Shown: positions 9,994 through 19,487, numbered from the stretch's first letter. The stretch is DNA of 64,000 nt from JBMNKL01 sp050952225 (GCA_050952225.1 JBMNKL010000002.1:1-64000); one strand, 5' to 3'. Numbers and translations: made by a program. Notes: generated by a model from the letters alone, not told the origin.

Positions 9994-11187
9994 TTACAGC
10001 CTGAAATAATCTAGAAGCCTCCCGAGATTCATGCCGGCTATCCTCGTTTTTCTGAATTTTTCATATATGCCGTTGTACCCGTCTTCAAGATTTTGCGATA
10101 TGATACCATGCTTAATTGAAAGATACGCTTCCATGTAAGCCGAAAACTTATCGCAAAACTCAACAATCCTGCCGTCCAGCGGTGAAAATTCATCCCGGTT
10201 GTATTTTTCATTGATTATTTCCGTGCTTGTGTTTATTATCTTTCCATCCTCCACTATTTTGTCGTCAAACTCATTTTCGGTAAAATAGCATATTTCGCGC
10301 CGCCAGCTCTCCGGCAGGAGCGGGAGAAGCTTCTCTTTCATCTGCTTGTCCTCTATTGTCTTTATCAGGTCCGCTATTTCCGCCGCCGAGTTTTTCACCG
10401 GAGAAATGATATCCCTTGTAAGGACTTCAGGCATATCATGGAACAGGCCGGCAAAAAAGTTATTATACTTCCGCTTGTCGCAGGGATCAAGCCCGAGCGT
10501 CAGCATATAGGAAAGCATCGCTACAACCAGCATATGCCCGGCGACGGACGTCTCGGGCACCCGCTGGGTCTGTGCCCATCTTTGCTGAAATCTCAGCTGG
10601 CCGACCAGGTTTAAAAAATCAAGGGCGCCGCGGCTGAACACGAGCTTTTGCACCCCGTCTATGTCCTGGTGCTCTTCAATTTCTTTTTCGATATTTCTTT
10701 TTGTTTCTTCAATGCCATAAAATTTTTCACTAAGTTTGTACACTATTTCAAATTCCCAACTTGTGGCAAAATAGTGCGATGCGCTTAGTATGCGTTTTTC
10801 ATGGCGGCAATAGCCGGGGTCAAAAAAATACCGCTCCATGCGTTCCCCGAAACCATGGTGTATGTCGTTTATCCCGGCCTCTGCAAGCCTGTCCATGACA
10901 AGCCTGTTTATCTGCCCGCCGTGCTTTTCCATCAGCATATGAAAGATAGGAGGCTTGATGTCTGTCAGCACAACACGGTGAAAGAATTCAAATATCGCAC
11001 CTTCGATAAGCCCGTTCCAATCAACTTCAGCCGTTTCTTCCTCAAACCTTCCGATGACGTAAGCGTAAAACAGCTTGTGCGCCTGCTTGTCCAGCTCGGT
11101 AAAACCTTTATGGGGCCGTATATGATCATTCCACCGCTGCATGCTGGCAGCCTGGTAAATAAGCCTTAGGATACTCGCGTTTATCAT
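9994..11187 (-). CDS. HD-domain metal-dependent phosphohydrolase, 397 aa
   Basis: The middle of the protein carries the HD-domain motifs in order: GHMLVVAMLSYM (first metal His, about residue 216), LFHDMPEVLTRDI (the His-Asp pair, about residue 248) and a later acidic helix FCDKFSAYMEAYLS. The HDMPEVLTRDI form is typical of the YfbR-like branch, whose characterised members remove phosphate from deoxynucleoside monophosphates; this protein is twice as long, so its substrate is uncertain. The N-terminal 190 residues are helical and unfamiliar. It lies 45 bp after the WG-repeat lipoprotein gene and 20 bp before the unknown gene at 9307-9973. ATG 11187 has a distant GGAGG. Confidence 0.8.
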   Translation of the reverse strand: MINASILRLIYQAASMQRWNDHIRPHKGFTELDKQAHKLFYAYVIGRFEEETAEVDWNGLIEGAIFEFFHRVVLTDIKPPIFHMLMEKHGGQINRLVMDRLAEAGINDIHHGFGERMERYFFDPGYCRHEKRILSASHYFATSWEFEIVYKLSEKFYGIEETKRNIEKEIEEHQDIDGVQKLVFSRGALDFLNLVGQLRFQQRWAQTQRVPETSVAGHMLVVAMLSYMLTLGLDPCDKRKYNNFFAGLFHDMPEVLTRDIISPVKNSAAEIADLIKTIEDKQMKEKLLPLLPESWRREICYFTENEFDDKIVEDGKIINTSTEIINEKYNRDEFSPLDGRIVEFCDKFSAYMEAYLSIKHGIISQNLEDGYNGIYEKFRKTRIAGMNLGRLLDYFRL

Positions 11188-11232
11188 GATATTTTCACTT
11201 TACCTCCCTGCAAACACAGACCTTGCTTAATT

Positions 11233-13153
11233 TCACGCATCATAATTAAAAGAACGCCAAAAATCTCCATCTTTATCTATAATATCGGATATCTCTTCGA
11301 AAGATACGGAGAATGCCGGGAATCCCGCGGCATAAGGAGCTATTTCGTATGGCTTGAAATAAATGTTCAGCGAATTCTCCGACAGGCAGAACATCTGGTC
11401 CGGTTTAATCCCCTCGTATAAATCATACCACAACAGCATGTCATTCTGTCCGTTTTCGGCTTTCCTGTTTATTTTGGCGCCGATAATTACGCTAAGCCTT
11501 CCCAGGTAATCGCTGCCCTTTTTAAAAAGGTCCTCCAGGTTGTAGAAAGCTCCCGGACCTGGTATCGATATGCACATACTCAAGTACGGGAGTGCCATGC
11601 GCCGATCCAAAATAATAGTTGTAACCCGTTTCTTTCAGTACCAGCAAGTCTTTGCGGCTCCATGCTATTGAAAACCCGCATCTGTAATTGTACTCAAGAA
11701 CATCTGCCGGCTTTACGCTAATTGTAAGAATATCCGTCCATAAATCCATGAGCTTTGTATTTATCTTTTCTTCGACACCCGGCTTTTCCATATTGCTTAA
11801 TACAGGGTAGTACACAATATAATCCTTGTTTGGCCTGAATTTTTCCTCGTTAACGCGTATTCCGCCTTCAACGACAACGCAGGAGAGAGGCCTGAAAGCG
11901 ACGCTTCCCTGCTCGTTCATGTAGAATGCCCTGTTGTCTATATCGGCGTAGACCAGGCCGTCCAGTAATTCCATGGTGCCGGTCCCCTCGACGGAAGGCA
12001 GTGTATCTATTCTTTTCCCTTCCGTATCGATAAAAAATGTCGACATACTGTCACTTGCACACGCAATCCCGTTTTTAAACGGCTCAATGCTGTAAAATAT
12101 AAATTCTGTCATGATCTTACCCTTATCGTTAGCAAGGGCGAACTTGTTGCCTGCAAACGGGTTATCCTCTATTTTCGGGACACCCAGCGCGACCATGCCT
12201 TCCCCAAGCAGCAAAATCTCGGCATATCGGGGTTGTATTACAAATTTGCCCGTCATGTCAATCAAGCCCACTCTTTCACCCGGATATTCCCGGGAAGTAT
12301 CGACTACCGCCAGGCCGTCCCGGAAATCCCCTGCATACTTAAAAGAGGGGGGTATGGCTATGTTGCCGTCTCCGTCCAGGTACCCGTATTTATCGCCCTC
12401 TTCGACGGCAAATCGTGCCATTCCGGAGGAATAACCTCCAACATAACTATATTCCAATGTTCTGATCAAATTTCCGTCCCTGTCTATCAGCGCATAATTT
12501 CCATCAGTCCGTTTTACCACCGCACATTCCGCTTCAAAATCCGTAACCGATTCATAGACCGGCTCGACAACCGGCTCGCCAGTCTCGTCGAGATAGCCGT
12601 ACAGCAAGGTTCCGTCCTGGTTCTTTATAGAATATGCAGCCCTGCCATTTTTATAATCGCTTATGTAGTAATATTTTTCCGAAACTGCATTTCCATTTTC
12701 ATCCAGTACGACATACCCGCCGCTTTCACGTGCAACCGCAAGTTTTTCACTGTATTCGTTAATATTTTCATATATAGGTTCTGCAATATATTTGCCTGAA
12801 CTATTGATAATCCCGTATTTTCCGCTGATGCCCACTACTGCCCGCTGATTGGGCTGAAACCTTCGGGCCTCTGAAAACTTCGGTTCTATGACAAAGCTGC
12901 CCCTGCTGTCAATATAACCCCATTTTGAATCCCCCAGATAGTTTTCCAGAGCCGGATAAATACCGGGCTCCGTTGCATTTTTCTCCTCGCCGATATGTAC
13001 CCCGTCCGGAGATGCGTAAGACTCAATTTGCGGTGAAACCAGACCTGCTGCGGTAGATTCAGCATCTTCACCTGCTTCACGGCCGGCACACGATACGGCC
13101 GCCAGAAGCGATAACGCCGTCAAAACAATAATAGCGGCTCTTTTCGGTTTCAT
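11233..13153 (-). CDS. WG-repeat lipoprotein with RsiV-like C-terminal domain, one frameshift
   Basis: ATG 13153 follows GGAGG. A lipoprotein signal (AAIIVLTALSLLAAVSC) predicts anchoring on the outer face of the membrane. Residues of about 75-380 hold roughly eight WG (beta-hairpin) repeats, for example KWGYIDSRGSFVIEPKFSEA and KYGIINSSGKYIAEPIY. The C-terminal about 200 residues (HIDTRSGSFYNLEDLF..., YEIAPYAAGFPAFSVSFEEI) match the DUF3298/RsiV-like domain found in the lysozyme-binding anti-sigma factor RsiV and in many clostridial lipoproteins. A frameshift near 11553 separates the last 105 residues; the domain reads through it. It heads a minus-strand group with the HD protein. The role is probably cell-surface binding or sensing; no partner sigma factor is seen. 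Confidence 0.85.
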
Positions 13154-13303
13154 TGGATTACCTCCGCAAAAAAATTCAAATATGCATTTTTATATTATAT
13201 AATATCACAGCTTTCTTAATTAATATATATATGTGTCAATAATGCGACTGATTTTAGCCTGCTGCATGAGGCTCAAACGTTTCTGGCAGAAATTTTCCGA
13301 GAC

Positions 13304-13331
13304 TTGTTGCATAGTTTCGATATGTTATAAT
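13304..13331 (+). promoter_or_regulatory. Promoter of the PHP gene
   Basis: TTGTTG (13304-13309) and TATAAT (13326-13331), 16-bp spacer, 61 bp before the ATG at 13393. Confidence 0.65.
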
Positions 13332-13392
13332 AAAAACTATGTGATAACAAACATTACAATGTGCAATACTTACTAACAAAAGAGGAATATGC

Positions 13393-14064
13393 ATGGGAAA
13401 ATATAAGTACGAAACTCACCTTCACACGGATGAATCAAGTCAATGTGCCAGGGTCCCGGCTGTAGAAGCTGTCCGGATTTATCACAGCAACGGGTATGCC
13501 GGTATTGTTGTTACCGACCACTATTTTTCCAGGGTTTTTGAGAAGCTGTCTTTTAGCGATTGGGAAAGAAAAATAGACTGTTTCCTGTCAGGCTACAGAA
13601 AAGCACTGGATGAAGGCATTAAAATCGGTTTGGATGTCCACCTGGGTATGGAGATACGTTTTGATGAAAACGATAACGATTACCTGGTGTATGGCATTGA
13701 CGAGGCATTCCTCAAGGAAAACAGGAAGCTGTACCGGTTAACGCTGGAAGAATTCAGGGAGCTTGTCGCGGGCAAAGACATTGCAATCGTACAGGCGCAC
13801 CCGTTCAGGCACGGTATGATACCTGCCCCGCCATCGCTTCTCGACGGAGTGGAAGCCTGGAACGGGCATCCCAGGCATAATTCGAATAACCACCTTGCCT
13901 TTGAGTATGCAGAAAAATACGGCTTGAAAATGCTTTCAGGCTCTGATTTCCACCGGTTGGAAGACGCCTTTACAGGAGGCGTTATAATTGACAGGAAGGT
14001 AAACACCGGTGAGTTTGGCCGCCTGATCCTGCAGAATTACCCCATGGAACTGCTGCAACCCTGA
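13393..14064 (+). CDS. PHP-domain phosphoesterase, 223 aa
   Basis: PHP enzymes hydrolyse phosphoesters using a cluster of metal ions held by His and Asp. All the hallmarks are present in one short domain: ETHLHTDESSQC near the start (residues 7-18), VVTDHY, the glutamate of GMEIRF, QAHPFRHG and SGSDFH. The length of 223 residues fits a stand-alone PHP domain such as histidinol-phosphatase-like or RNase AM-like proteins; the substrate cannot be told from sequence. ATG 13393 follows AGAGGA. The gene has its own promoter and a terminator 3 bp after the stop, so it is monocistronic. Confidence 0.85.
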   Translation: MGKYKYETHLHTDESSQCARVPAVEAVRIYHSNGYAGIVVTDHYFSRVFEKLSFSDWERKIDCFLSGYRKALDEGIKIGLDVHLGMEIRFDENDNDYLVYGIDEAFLKENRKLYRLTLEEFRELVAGKDIAIVQAHPFRHGMIPAPPSLLDGVEAWNGHPRHNSNNHLAFEYAEKYGLKMLSGSDFHRLEDAFTGGVIIDRKVNTGEFGRLILQNYPMELLQP

Positions 14065-14067
14065 TTC

Positions 14068-14098
14068 GCCGCTGGTCCAAAGCGGCCTGTTCTTTTTA
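14068..14098 (+). terminator. Terminator of the PHP gene
   Basis: GCCGCT (14068-14073) pairs with AGCGGC (14081-14086), 7-nt loop, followed by CTGTTCTTTTTA. Confidence 0.6.
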
Positions 14099-14240
14099 TC
14101 GTACTGTTTGTCATCCGCGCGGCAGCAACTGCAAATAGAAAAACACGTATAAAAAATTAAAATGCCTGTTGCGGCCTGATTATTTCTGATAAAATGTTGA
14201 TATGTCTTATTTTACCTGACGGATTGACGGAGGCGTATTG

Positions 14241-15548
14241 ATGAACATCGAAGCCTGGATAATTTCCGCCAATATGGGGCTTGGCCACCAGAGAGCCACT
14301 TACCCGTTGAGAAAAATAGCATACGGAGGAATTCACCTGTTTGGCGAGGATGAAACAAGCCATAAAGAAAGAAGACAATGGAAAATATTTCAGAATTCTT
14401 ATGAGTTTTTGTCCAGGACAAGACAGGTGCCGCTGATTGGCCCATACCTGTTCAGCCTGCTTGAAAGAATACAAAACATCTCGCCGTACTATCCTTACAG
14501 GGACCAGTCAAAACCATCACTGCAGGTAAAATCGCTCTATACGCTCATAAACCGGGGAATGGGAAGGGGCGTGAGCGAGAAACTCAGAACAAAAAGGCTG
14601 CCCGTCATAACCTCGTTCTATGCGGCTGCCATAGCAGCGGAGCTTCTTACGGACCTGCCCGTGTATTGCATCATATGTGATGCGGATATAAACAGGGTAT
14701 GGGTGGCGGAAAAGCCGAAGGAAAGCAGGATAATCTATTTCGCGCCATGCGGCAACGCACTGCGCCGCCTCAAGGAATACGGCGTGCCCGACGAGCGAAT
14801 ATTCCTGACAGGGTTTCCCCTCCCCGAAGAGAACATCGGCGAGAACATGAGCATATTAAAGAGCGACCTGGCTAACAGGCTTATACGCCTTGACCCTACA
14901 AAACGTTTCAGGATCATACACGAAGTGGAGCTTAAGCATTATCTTGGCGACTATTGGGTACCGGATGCGGAAGCAGGCCCCATCACGCTGACTTACGCCG
15001 TGGGAGGCGCAGGTGCGCAGGCTGAAATGGCGGAAGGAATTTTAAAGAGCTTATCCGGCCTGATAAGAAAAGGCAAGTTCAGGCTGAACTTGGTTGCGGC
15101 TCACAGAACGGATGTAAAGCAGTACTTCGATAAACTTGTCAGGAAGAACGGGTTTGTCCCGGGCGACGGCGTCAATATCCTTTTCAACCCTGACAAAAAC
15201 GCATATTTTCGTGAATTTAACAGGTTGCTCCGTGAAACGGACATCCTTTGGACAAAACCTTCCGAGCTTTCTTTTTACTGCGGGCTTGGGATACCGATTA
15301 TAATCTCTCCCCCGATAGGCCCGCATGAAGTATACAACCAGCGCTGGCTGAGAGACCTGGGCGCAGGGCTGCACCAATCCGGCCCTCAGTATTGCAGCGA
15401 ATGGATTATGGACTACCTGATAGACGGCAAGCTGTCGCTTGCCGCATGGGACGGTTTTCTCTATGCCAGGAAGCTTGGCGTTGAAAAGATCCTGGAGGTA
15501 ATGAAAACGGGAAAGATGGAAAGACATTACTCTCCGCTTAAGCGTTAA
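14241..15548 (+). CDS. GT28/MurG-like glycosyltransferase homologue, 435 aa
   Basis: The N-terminus (WIISANMGLGHQRATYPL) has the GxGHxRA signature of the MurG/diacylglycerol glucosyltransferase superfamily, where it contacts the acceptor and phosphate. The C-terminal half shows the donor-binding pattern WTKPSELSFYCGLGIPIIIS followed by GPHEVYNQRW. Characterised relatives transfer a sugar from UDP-sugar to lipid carriers or diacylglycerol at the inner membrane face; the exact reaction here is unknown. The start is ATG 14241 with GGAGG 7 nt upstream; a TTG at 14238 is in frame but less likely. It lies upstream of an SDR and a serine-palmitoyltransferase-like enzyme, which makes a lipid acceptor plausible. 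The middle of the protein (CIICDADINRVWVAEKPKES) is less typical, so a non-catalytic or novel subfamily is possible. Confidence 0.65.
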   Translation: MNIEAWIISANMGLGHQRATYPLRKIAYGGIHLFGEDETSHKERRQWKIFQNSYEFLSRTRQVPLIGPYLFSLLERIQNISPYYPYRDQSKPSLQVKSLYTLINRGMGRGVSEKLRTKRLPVITSFYAAAIAAELLTDLPVYCIICDADINRVWVAEKPKESRIIYFAPCGNALRRLKEYGVPDERIFLTGFPLPEENIGENMSILKSDLANRLIRLDPTKRFRIIHEVELKHYLGDYWVPDAEAGPITLTYAVGGAGAQAEMAEGILKSLSGLIRKGKFRLNLVAAHRTDVKQYFDKLVRKNGFVPGDGVNILFNPDKNAYFREFNRLLRETDILWTKPSELSFYCGLGIPIIISPPIGPHEVYNQRWLRDLGAGLHQSGPQYCSEWIMDYLIDGKLSLAAWDGFLYARKLGVEKILEVMKTGKMERHYSPLKR

Positions 15549-15552
15549 ACTA

Positions 15553-15648
15553 GCCGCTTACCGGGTACATACAAGTCTGCATACCCGGCTTCTTACCCAA
15601 CTGCTTGCCCGGTTGCATACACGACTGCGCACCCGGCTGCTTAATCAG
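15553..15648. repeat. Degenerate 24-bp tandem repeat, 4 units, intergenic
   Basis: Between the convergent GT and SDR genes lie four imperfect units of 22-25 bp with the shared core CTGC-N4-CCGG-N2-GC/TT. Two copies can pair (CCGGGTA with TACCCGG). There is no T tract, so it is a poor terminator. Similar short arrays occur at 18091-18157 and 26991-27059. Confidence 0.6.
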
Positions 15649-15729
15649 CGACAATCCCGTCAATTATTCCATCAAGCATGAGATTAACCGCAATTGCCTG
15701 TTCTTAAGCCGCCAGCCAGCCTTGCATGT

Positions 15730-16569
15730 TCAGCCGCCGTACATTTTTGAAACTACAAATGATTCAAAAACCTTTGGCACCAGCCTTTTCATGAATGTAA
15801 GCAGCTTGTAGCGCATCCCGACCGCGACACATACGGGAGGATTTTTGCGCTCAATGATTTTTCCGACCGCCCTTGCCACAACAATTGGGTCCGGGCCGTT
15901 CAGCTCATCTTTTTCCATCACGGCAACTGATTTTTTGCAATACTCCGCGTAAGCCGAATTTTCTCCGCTTTCTTTTACGAACATCCTGTTTTTTGTAAAG
16001 CCTGTTCTCACGTCGCCGGGCTCCACAACGGTGACCTTTATTCCGAATGGCCTGAGTTCATTCCGGAGCGAACCGCTCATTGCCTCCACCGCCGCTTTGC
16101 CGGCCACGTACATTGCCTGGTAAGGTATGGGGAATAATGCCCCAACCGATGATATGTTTACAATAAGGCCTTTTTTCTGCCTGCGCATTATGGTAAGGAC
16201 TTGCCTTATCACCCTGTGCACGCCAAAGAAGTTCGTATCAAATTGCAAAAGCGCCTCCTCCGGCGACGTATCCTCCACGGAGCCGGCTATGCCTATTCCC
16301 GCATTATTGATAACTATGCCAAGTTCGCCTTCCCGCCTGATGATTTCATCCACGGCAGACTTTACGGATTCTTCATTGCAGACATCCATACGGACGAAAT
16401 TAACGACGGGTATGCCGCTCCCGCCGCCGCTTCCCATTTCGGCAGCATTTTGCGGTTTTCTTGAAGTTCCGTAAACCTTGTAACCTTTTTGCGCCAGGTA
16501 TTCCGCTATTGCTTTTCCTATACCGGACGATGCGCCTGTCACAAGCACTACATTACCATATTGTCTCAT
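15730..16569 (-). CDS. Short-chain dehydrogenase/reductase, 279 aa
   Basis: A classical SDR: cofactor loop TGASSGIGKAIA (about residues 11-22), NNAGIG, catalytic Ser in ISSVGALFP, and YVAGK as the Tyr-x-x-x-Lys active site, followed by PGDVRTGF. The TSRKP loop after the second strand suggests NADPH. I start it at ATG 16569 (MRQYGNVVLVTGASSG), which has GGAGG 6 nt upstream; the frame is open further upstream but without a site. It is transcribed away from the serine-palmitoyltransferase-like gene across a 310-bp spacer. Reduction of the 3-keto product of that enzyme, as eukaryotic KDSR (also an SDR) does for 3-ketosphinganine, is an attractive but unproven job. Confidence 0.85.
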   Translation of the reverse strand: MRQYGNVVLVTGASSGIGKAIAEYLAQKGYKVYGTSRKPQNAAEMGSGGGSGIPVVNFVRMDVCNEESVKSAVDEIIRREGELGIVINNAGIGIAGSVEDTSPEEALLQFDTNFFGVHRVIRQVLTIMRRQKKGLIVNISSVGALFPIPYQAMYVAGKAAVEAMSGSLRNELRPFGIKVTVVEPGDVRTGFTKNRMFVKESGENSAYAEYCKKSVAVMEKDELNGPDPIVVARAVGKIIERKNPPVCVAVGMRYKLLTFMKRLVPKVFESFVVSKMYGG

Positions 16570-16879
16570 TTCCGCCCTCCTGAGAAAATTCTCCAGTATT
16601 GCCCCTTTTTCCGCCAGATTTCCCAAACAACCGGTATTGGAATTATTTTACCACAAGTATTCCGCGACGCAACCATTTCTTTCTGTCTGCCGCAGTCTTC
16701 CGGCACTGCAGCCTTTCAGGGCGCTCCATATTGTTTTGGCTTTATGCTTTCGCCGTGATAATAAATTGCGCATATTAAGCCGCTTGTATATATACTTATT
16801 TTGCGCAGTATGGTAAAATAGTTGAAGCCCGGATATTTTCATCCAATTTATTCAACCGAGAAGGGGAGATTGCTTCACT
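16570..16879. other. Divergent intergenic region between SDR and AOS genes
   Basis: The 310-bp spacer must contain the divergent start signals of both genes. A weak TTGTAT (16784-16789) lies in the AT-rich part on the AOS side, without a well-spaced -10 box. No other feature was recognised. Confidence 0.4.
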
Positions 16880-18076
16880 ATGGATATCTTTGAAAAATGC
16901 TACACCTACACTGATTACAAGGAAGTTCTGGCAGCCGGTCTTTACCCGTATTTTCATGCTCTTGAAACCGGACAGGATACCGAGGTAATCATTGAAGGCG
17001 TCAAAACCGTCATGGTAGGTTCAAACAACTACCTGGGACTGACCTCAGACCCACGTGTCAAGAAAGCGGCAATCGAGGCTGTCGAGAAGTTCGGTTCGGG
17101 ATGCTCCGGCTCCAGGTTTTTAAACGGTACGCTGACACTCCATCTGGAACTGGAAAATAAGCTGGCCGAATTTGTAAAAAAGGATGCCGCACTGACATTC
17201 AGTACGGGGTTTCAGACAAATCTGGGCATAATTTCGGCTATAGCCGGAAGAAATGATTACATACTGTGCGACAGTGAAAATCACGCAAGCATAGTGGATG
17301 GCTGCAGGCTCAGTTTCGCAAAAACACTGAAATTTGAACATAACAACATGGAAGACCTGGAAAGGCTTCTTTCAAAAATAGGAGACAAGCACGGAAAGCT
17401 TATCATAGTTGACGGCATATTCAGCATGGAGGGAGATATCGCCGATCTGCCAGGTATAGTGAGATTGGCCAAAAAATATAATGCCAGGGTCATGGTTGAC
17501 GACGCCCATTCCTTCGGCGTGCTGGGCGAGCATGGGAGAGGCACCGCAGAGCATTTTGGCCTGGAGGACGAAGTTGATATTATTATGAGTACATTCAGCA
17601 AGTCCCTTGCCAGCCTTGGAGGTTTTATCGCCGCAAACCAGGATGTAATAGACTACATAAAGCATAATTCCAGGCCCTTCATTTTCTCGGCATCCATTCC
17701 TCCTGCAAATGCCGCGGCCGCTATCGAAGCCCTCGAAATCATCAAGGCAGAACCCGAAAGAATCCGGAAACTCAGGGAAATTTCCAGGTACATGAGAGAA
17801 GGATTTAAAAAGCTTGGCATACCGATCTATGAATCAAACAGCGATATAACCCCTATCGTGCCAATAATGACATATACGAACGAGCGGACGCTTATTGCGA
17901 CGAAAATGCTGCGGGAAGAAGGCGTATATGTCAACCCTGTACTCTCGCCTGCCGTAAAGCCGGGTTTATGCAGGCTCAGAACAAGCTATACCGCTACTCA
18001 CACCAGGGAGCAGCTTGATTACACCCTCGACGCATTCAGCAGGGTCTTCAGCAAATTGCAGAACGCAGGGCTATAA
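16880..18076 (+). CDS. Alpha-oxoamine synthase, serine-palmitoyltransferase-like, 398 aa
   Basis: Enzymes of this PLP family (BioF, KBL, ALAS, SPT) condense an amino acid with an acyl thioester and release CO2. Visible: SNNYLGLTSDPRV (residues 48-60), GSGCSGSRFLNGT, the PLP-stacking His135 in DSENHASI, VDDAHSFG (Asp207, His210) and the Schiff-base Lys241 in STFSKSLASLGG. The TFSKS form and the GCSGSR segment are closer to serine palmitoyltransferases than to BioF or KBL (TLGKA). No bioA, bioD or tdh gene is near, which argues against biotin or threonine roles. ATG 16880 follows AGGGGAG. A terminator lies 127 bp downstream. The likely product is a 3-keto amino lipid precursor or another alpha-amino ketone. 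Confidence 0.8.
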   Translation: MDIFEKCYTYTDYKEVLAAGLYPYFHALETGQDTEVIIEGVKTVMVGSNNYLGLTSDPRVKKAAIEAVEKFGSGCSGSRFLNGTLTLHLELENKLAEFVKKDAALTFSTGFQTNLGIISAIAGRNDYILCDSENHASIVDGCRLSFAKTLKFEHNNMEDLERLLSKIGDKHGKLIIVDGIFSMEGDIADLPGIVRLAKKYNARVMVDDAHSFGVLGEHGRGTAEHFGLEDEVDIIMSTFSKSLASLGGFIAANQDVIDYIKHNSRPFIFSASIPPANAAAAIEALEIIKAEPERIRKLREISRYMREGFKKLGIPIYESNSDITPIVPIMTYTNERTLIATKMLREEGVYVNPVLSPAVKPGLCRLRTSYTATHTREQLDYTLDAFSRVFSKLQNAGL

Positions 18077-18090
18077 GCCGTCCTAATACC

Positions 18091-18157
18091 TTCCGGCCTG
18101 TCATTCGCCGGACCGGTACACGCCGGCCCGTATTTGCAGGCCTGTACTCGCCGGTAC
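18091..18157. repeat. GC-rich degenerate repeats after the AOS gene
   Basis: Two copies of GGCCTGT-N2/3-TCGCCGG lie around a central CGCCGGCCCG; several GCCGG blocks can base-pair with each other. It contrasts with the AT-rich DNA that follows. It lies in the 374-bp spacer 18077-18450, which otherwise holds only the terminator at 18203-18232 and an AT-rich stretch. Confidence 0.5.
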
Positions 18158-18202
18158 AAAGTGGATGATTCCGGTGCCCGGCAGACAAACATAACCGGTT
18201 CA

Positions 18203-18232
18203 ACCCCCAAATTAATTGGGGGTGTTTTATTT
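18203..18232 (+). terminator. Terminator of the AOS gene
   Basis: Perfect 8-bp stem ACCCCCAA (18203-18210) / TTGGGGGT (18216-18223), 5-nt loop, then GTTTTATTT. Confidence 0.8.
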
Positions 18233-18450
18233 CCCTATTTATCTGCATTTTTATGGCTTACCCGCGTTATAAAGTGCATTTCCCGTCCCAGGCAATCGCA
18301 AACACGCCATTTGCCTGAAATGGACATGTAGATAGCATAATTCGTCTGTTCTGGAAATATATATATAGTATATAAGTATTTAACATCTTTCATATTGGCG
18401 TTAACATCAGCCAGAATATTGGCTCGGTCTTTCGGGAAGGAGGTATAAGT

Positions 18451-19251
18451 ATGAAAAGCAAATTGTCAAAATTCATTGAGAGTATTGCTGTCGGATTGGC
18501 CAAAGACGCACTAAAAGGAATCTTGATATTCGCTTTTACATCCGGTATATGCGGGTTTATATCTCACTTTGTATCCTCCAATATATCACTCCTCACTAAA
18601 TACTCAATATGGCTGGGTCTTGTGTTTGCTTCGGGAGGAGGCCTGATTTCCTTATATATATACTCAAGATGCAATAAATTTATTCCTAAGTTTAGAAAAA
18701 TGGATTTCCAATATATAGTGCTGAATAAAGAGTATTCGTACGAATATACCAACCGTTCAAACATGATTTACAAGAAATCAATAAAATTAAAGGCACTGGC
18801 AAATAACCTGGACAGGTATCATGACAGGTTTTGCTGGTCAGGATGCGGAAAGATTACACCAAAATGCGAAAATAAAGAGTACCAGTATATTCCGACTGCC
18901 CGGCGGGGAGCGTACCAGGAATATGACATACTTTTTGACAAAAAGCTCAAAAAAGGTGAAACAATAGATATCTGCATAACTTTCGACCTTGAAGACATAT
19001 CAGGAACGGCTGATCCCCATATGAGCACTACCATATCGGCCCCTACGGAACACCTCATATTGCGGATTATCATTCCCACGAAATTCAACGTCAAAAAAGC
19101 AATCGCGGAAGTACTTCCGACCTCGGACTATTACAATCCGTTACATACTGAAATTATAAATTTTGCATATAACGAAAAATACGGGGAAGCCAAATGGGAA
19201 ATAAAAATGCCCAAGTTGCTGCACATATATTCGATAAGGTGGAAATTTTAA
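18451..19251 (+). CDS. Orphan membrane protein: two helices plus beta-rich cytoplasmic domain, 266 aa
   Basis: ATG 18451 has an excellent site (AAGGAGGT). Two membrane helices (about residues 21-43 and 50-72: GILIFAFTSGICGFISHFV and YSIWLGLVFASGGGLISLYI) are followed by about 190 residues of strand-rich sequence with Cys and aromatic clusters (RFCWSGCGKITPKCE) and YDILFDKKLKKGETIDICI. The last third (STTISAPTEHLILRIIIP) looks like an immunoglobulin-like or jelly-roll fold. I do not recognise a family. The gene stands alone in AT-rich DNA between terminators. The layout resembles small membrane effectors of anti-phage systems such as CBASS Cap15 (two helices plus beta-barrel), but that is likeness of plan, not of sequence, and no nucleotide cyclase is nearby. 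Confidence 0.75.
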   Translation: MKSKLSKFIESIAVGLAKDALKGILIFAFTSGICGFISHFVSSNISLLTKYSIWLGLVFASGGGLISLYIYSRCNKFIPKFRKMDFQYIVLNKEYSYEYTNRSNMIYKKSIKLKALANNLDRYHDRFCWSGCGKITPKCENKEYQYIPTARRGAYQEYDILFDKKLKKGETIDICITFDLEDISGTADPHMSTTISAPTEHLILRIIIPTKFNVKKAIAEVLPTSDYYNPLHTEIINFAYNEKYGEAKWEIKMPKLLHIYSIRWKF

Positions 19252-19429
19252 AATACTGTACGGTAAAACGTCATTCAGCATATATTTTGTCAATTGCATA
19301 AGAATTTTACTTTATTACTTGTGCAGAAATAAGTATAAAGTAACACTTGCATGACAATACTAATAAACTGTATAAATATTATTCTTTTATACAGAGGTAT
19401 TATCATGGATGATTAATGGCATCAAAAAT

Positions 19430-19486
19430 TTTTATGAAAAAAATACAAATACCCCACAGGCGAGAGCGCCTGCAGTCTCCAGGCGC
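19430..19486 (-). terminator. Possible terminator of the thymidylate synthase-family gene
   Basis: GCGCCTG / CAGGCGC stem (19466-19486) begins 1 bp after the stop codon; the T-rich stretch (GTATTTTTTTC on the minus strand) is about 20 nt further on, so the structure is not classical. Confidence 0.4.
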
Positions 19487-19487
19487 A

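Noticed and set aside
16784..16819. Promoter of the AOS gene (TTGTAT ... TATGGT or TAAAAT)
   Set aside because: Spacing of 19 bp or more and weak boxes; not convincing enough to annotate.
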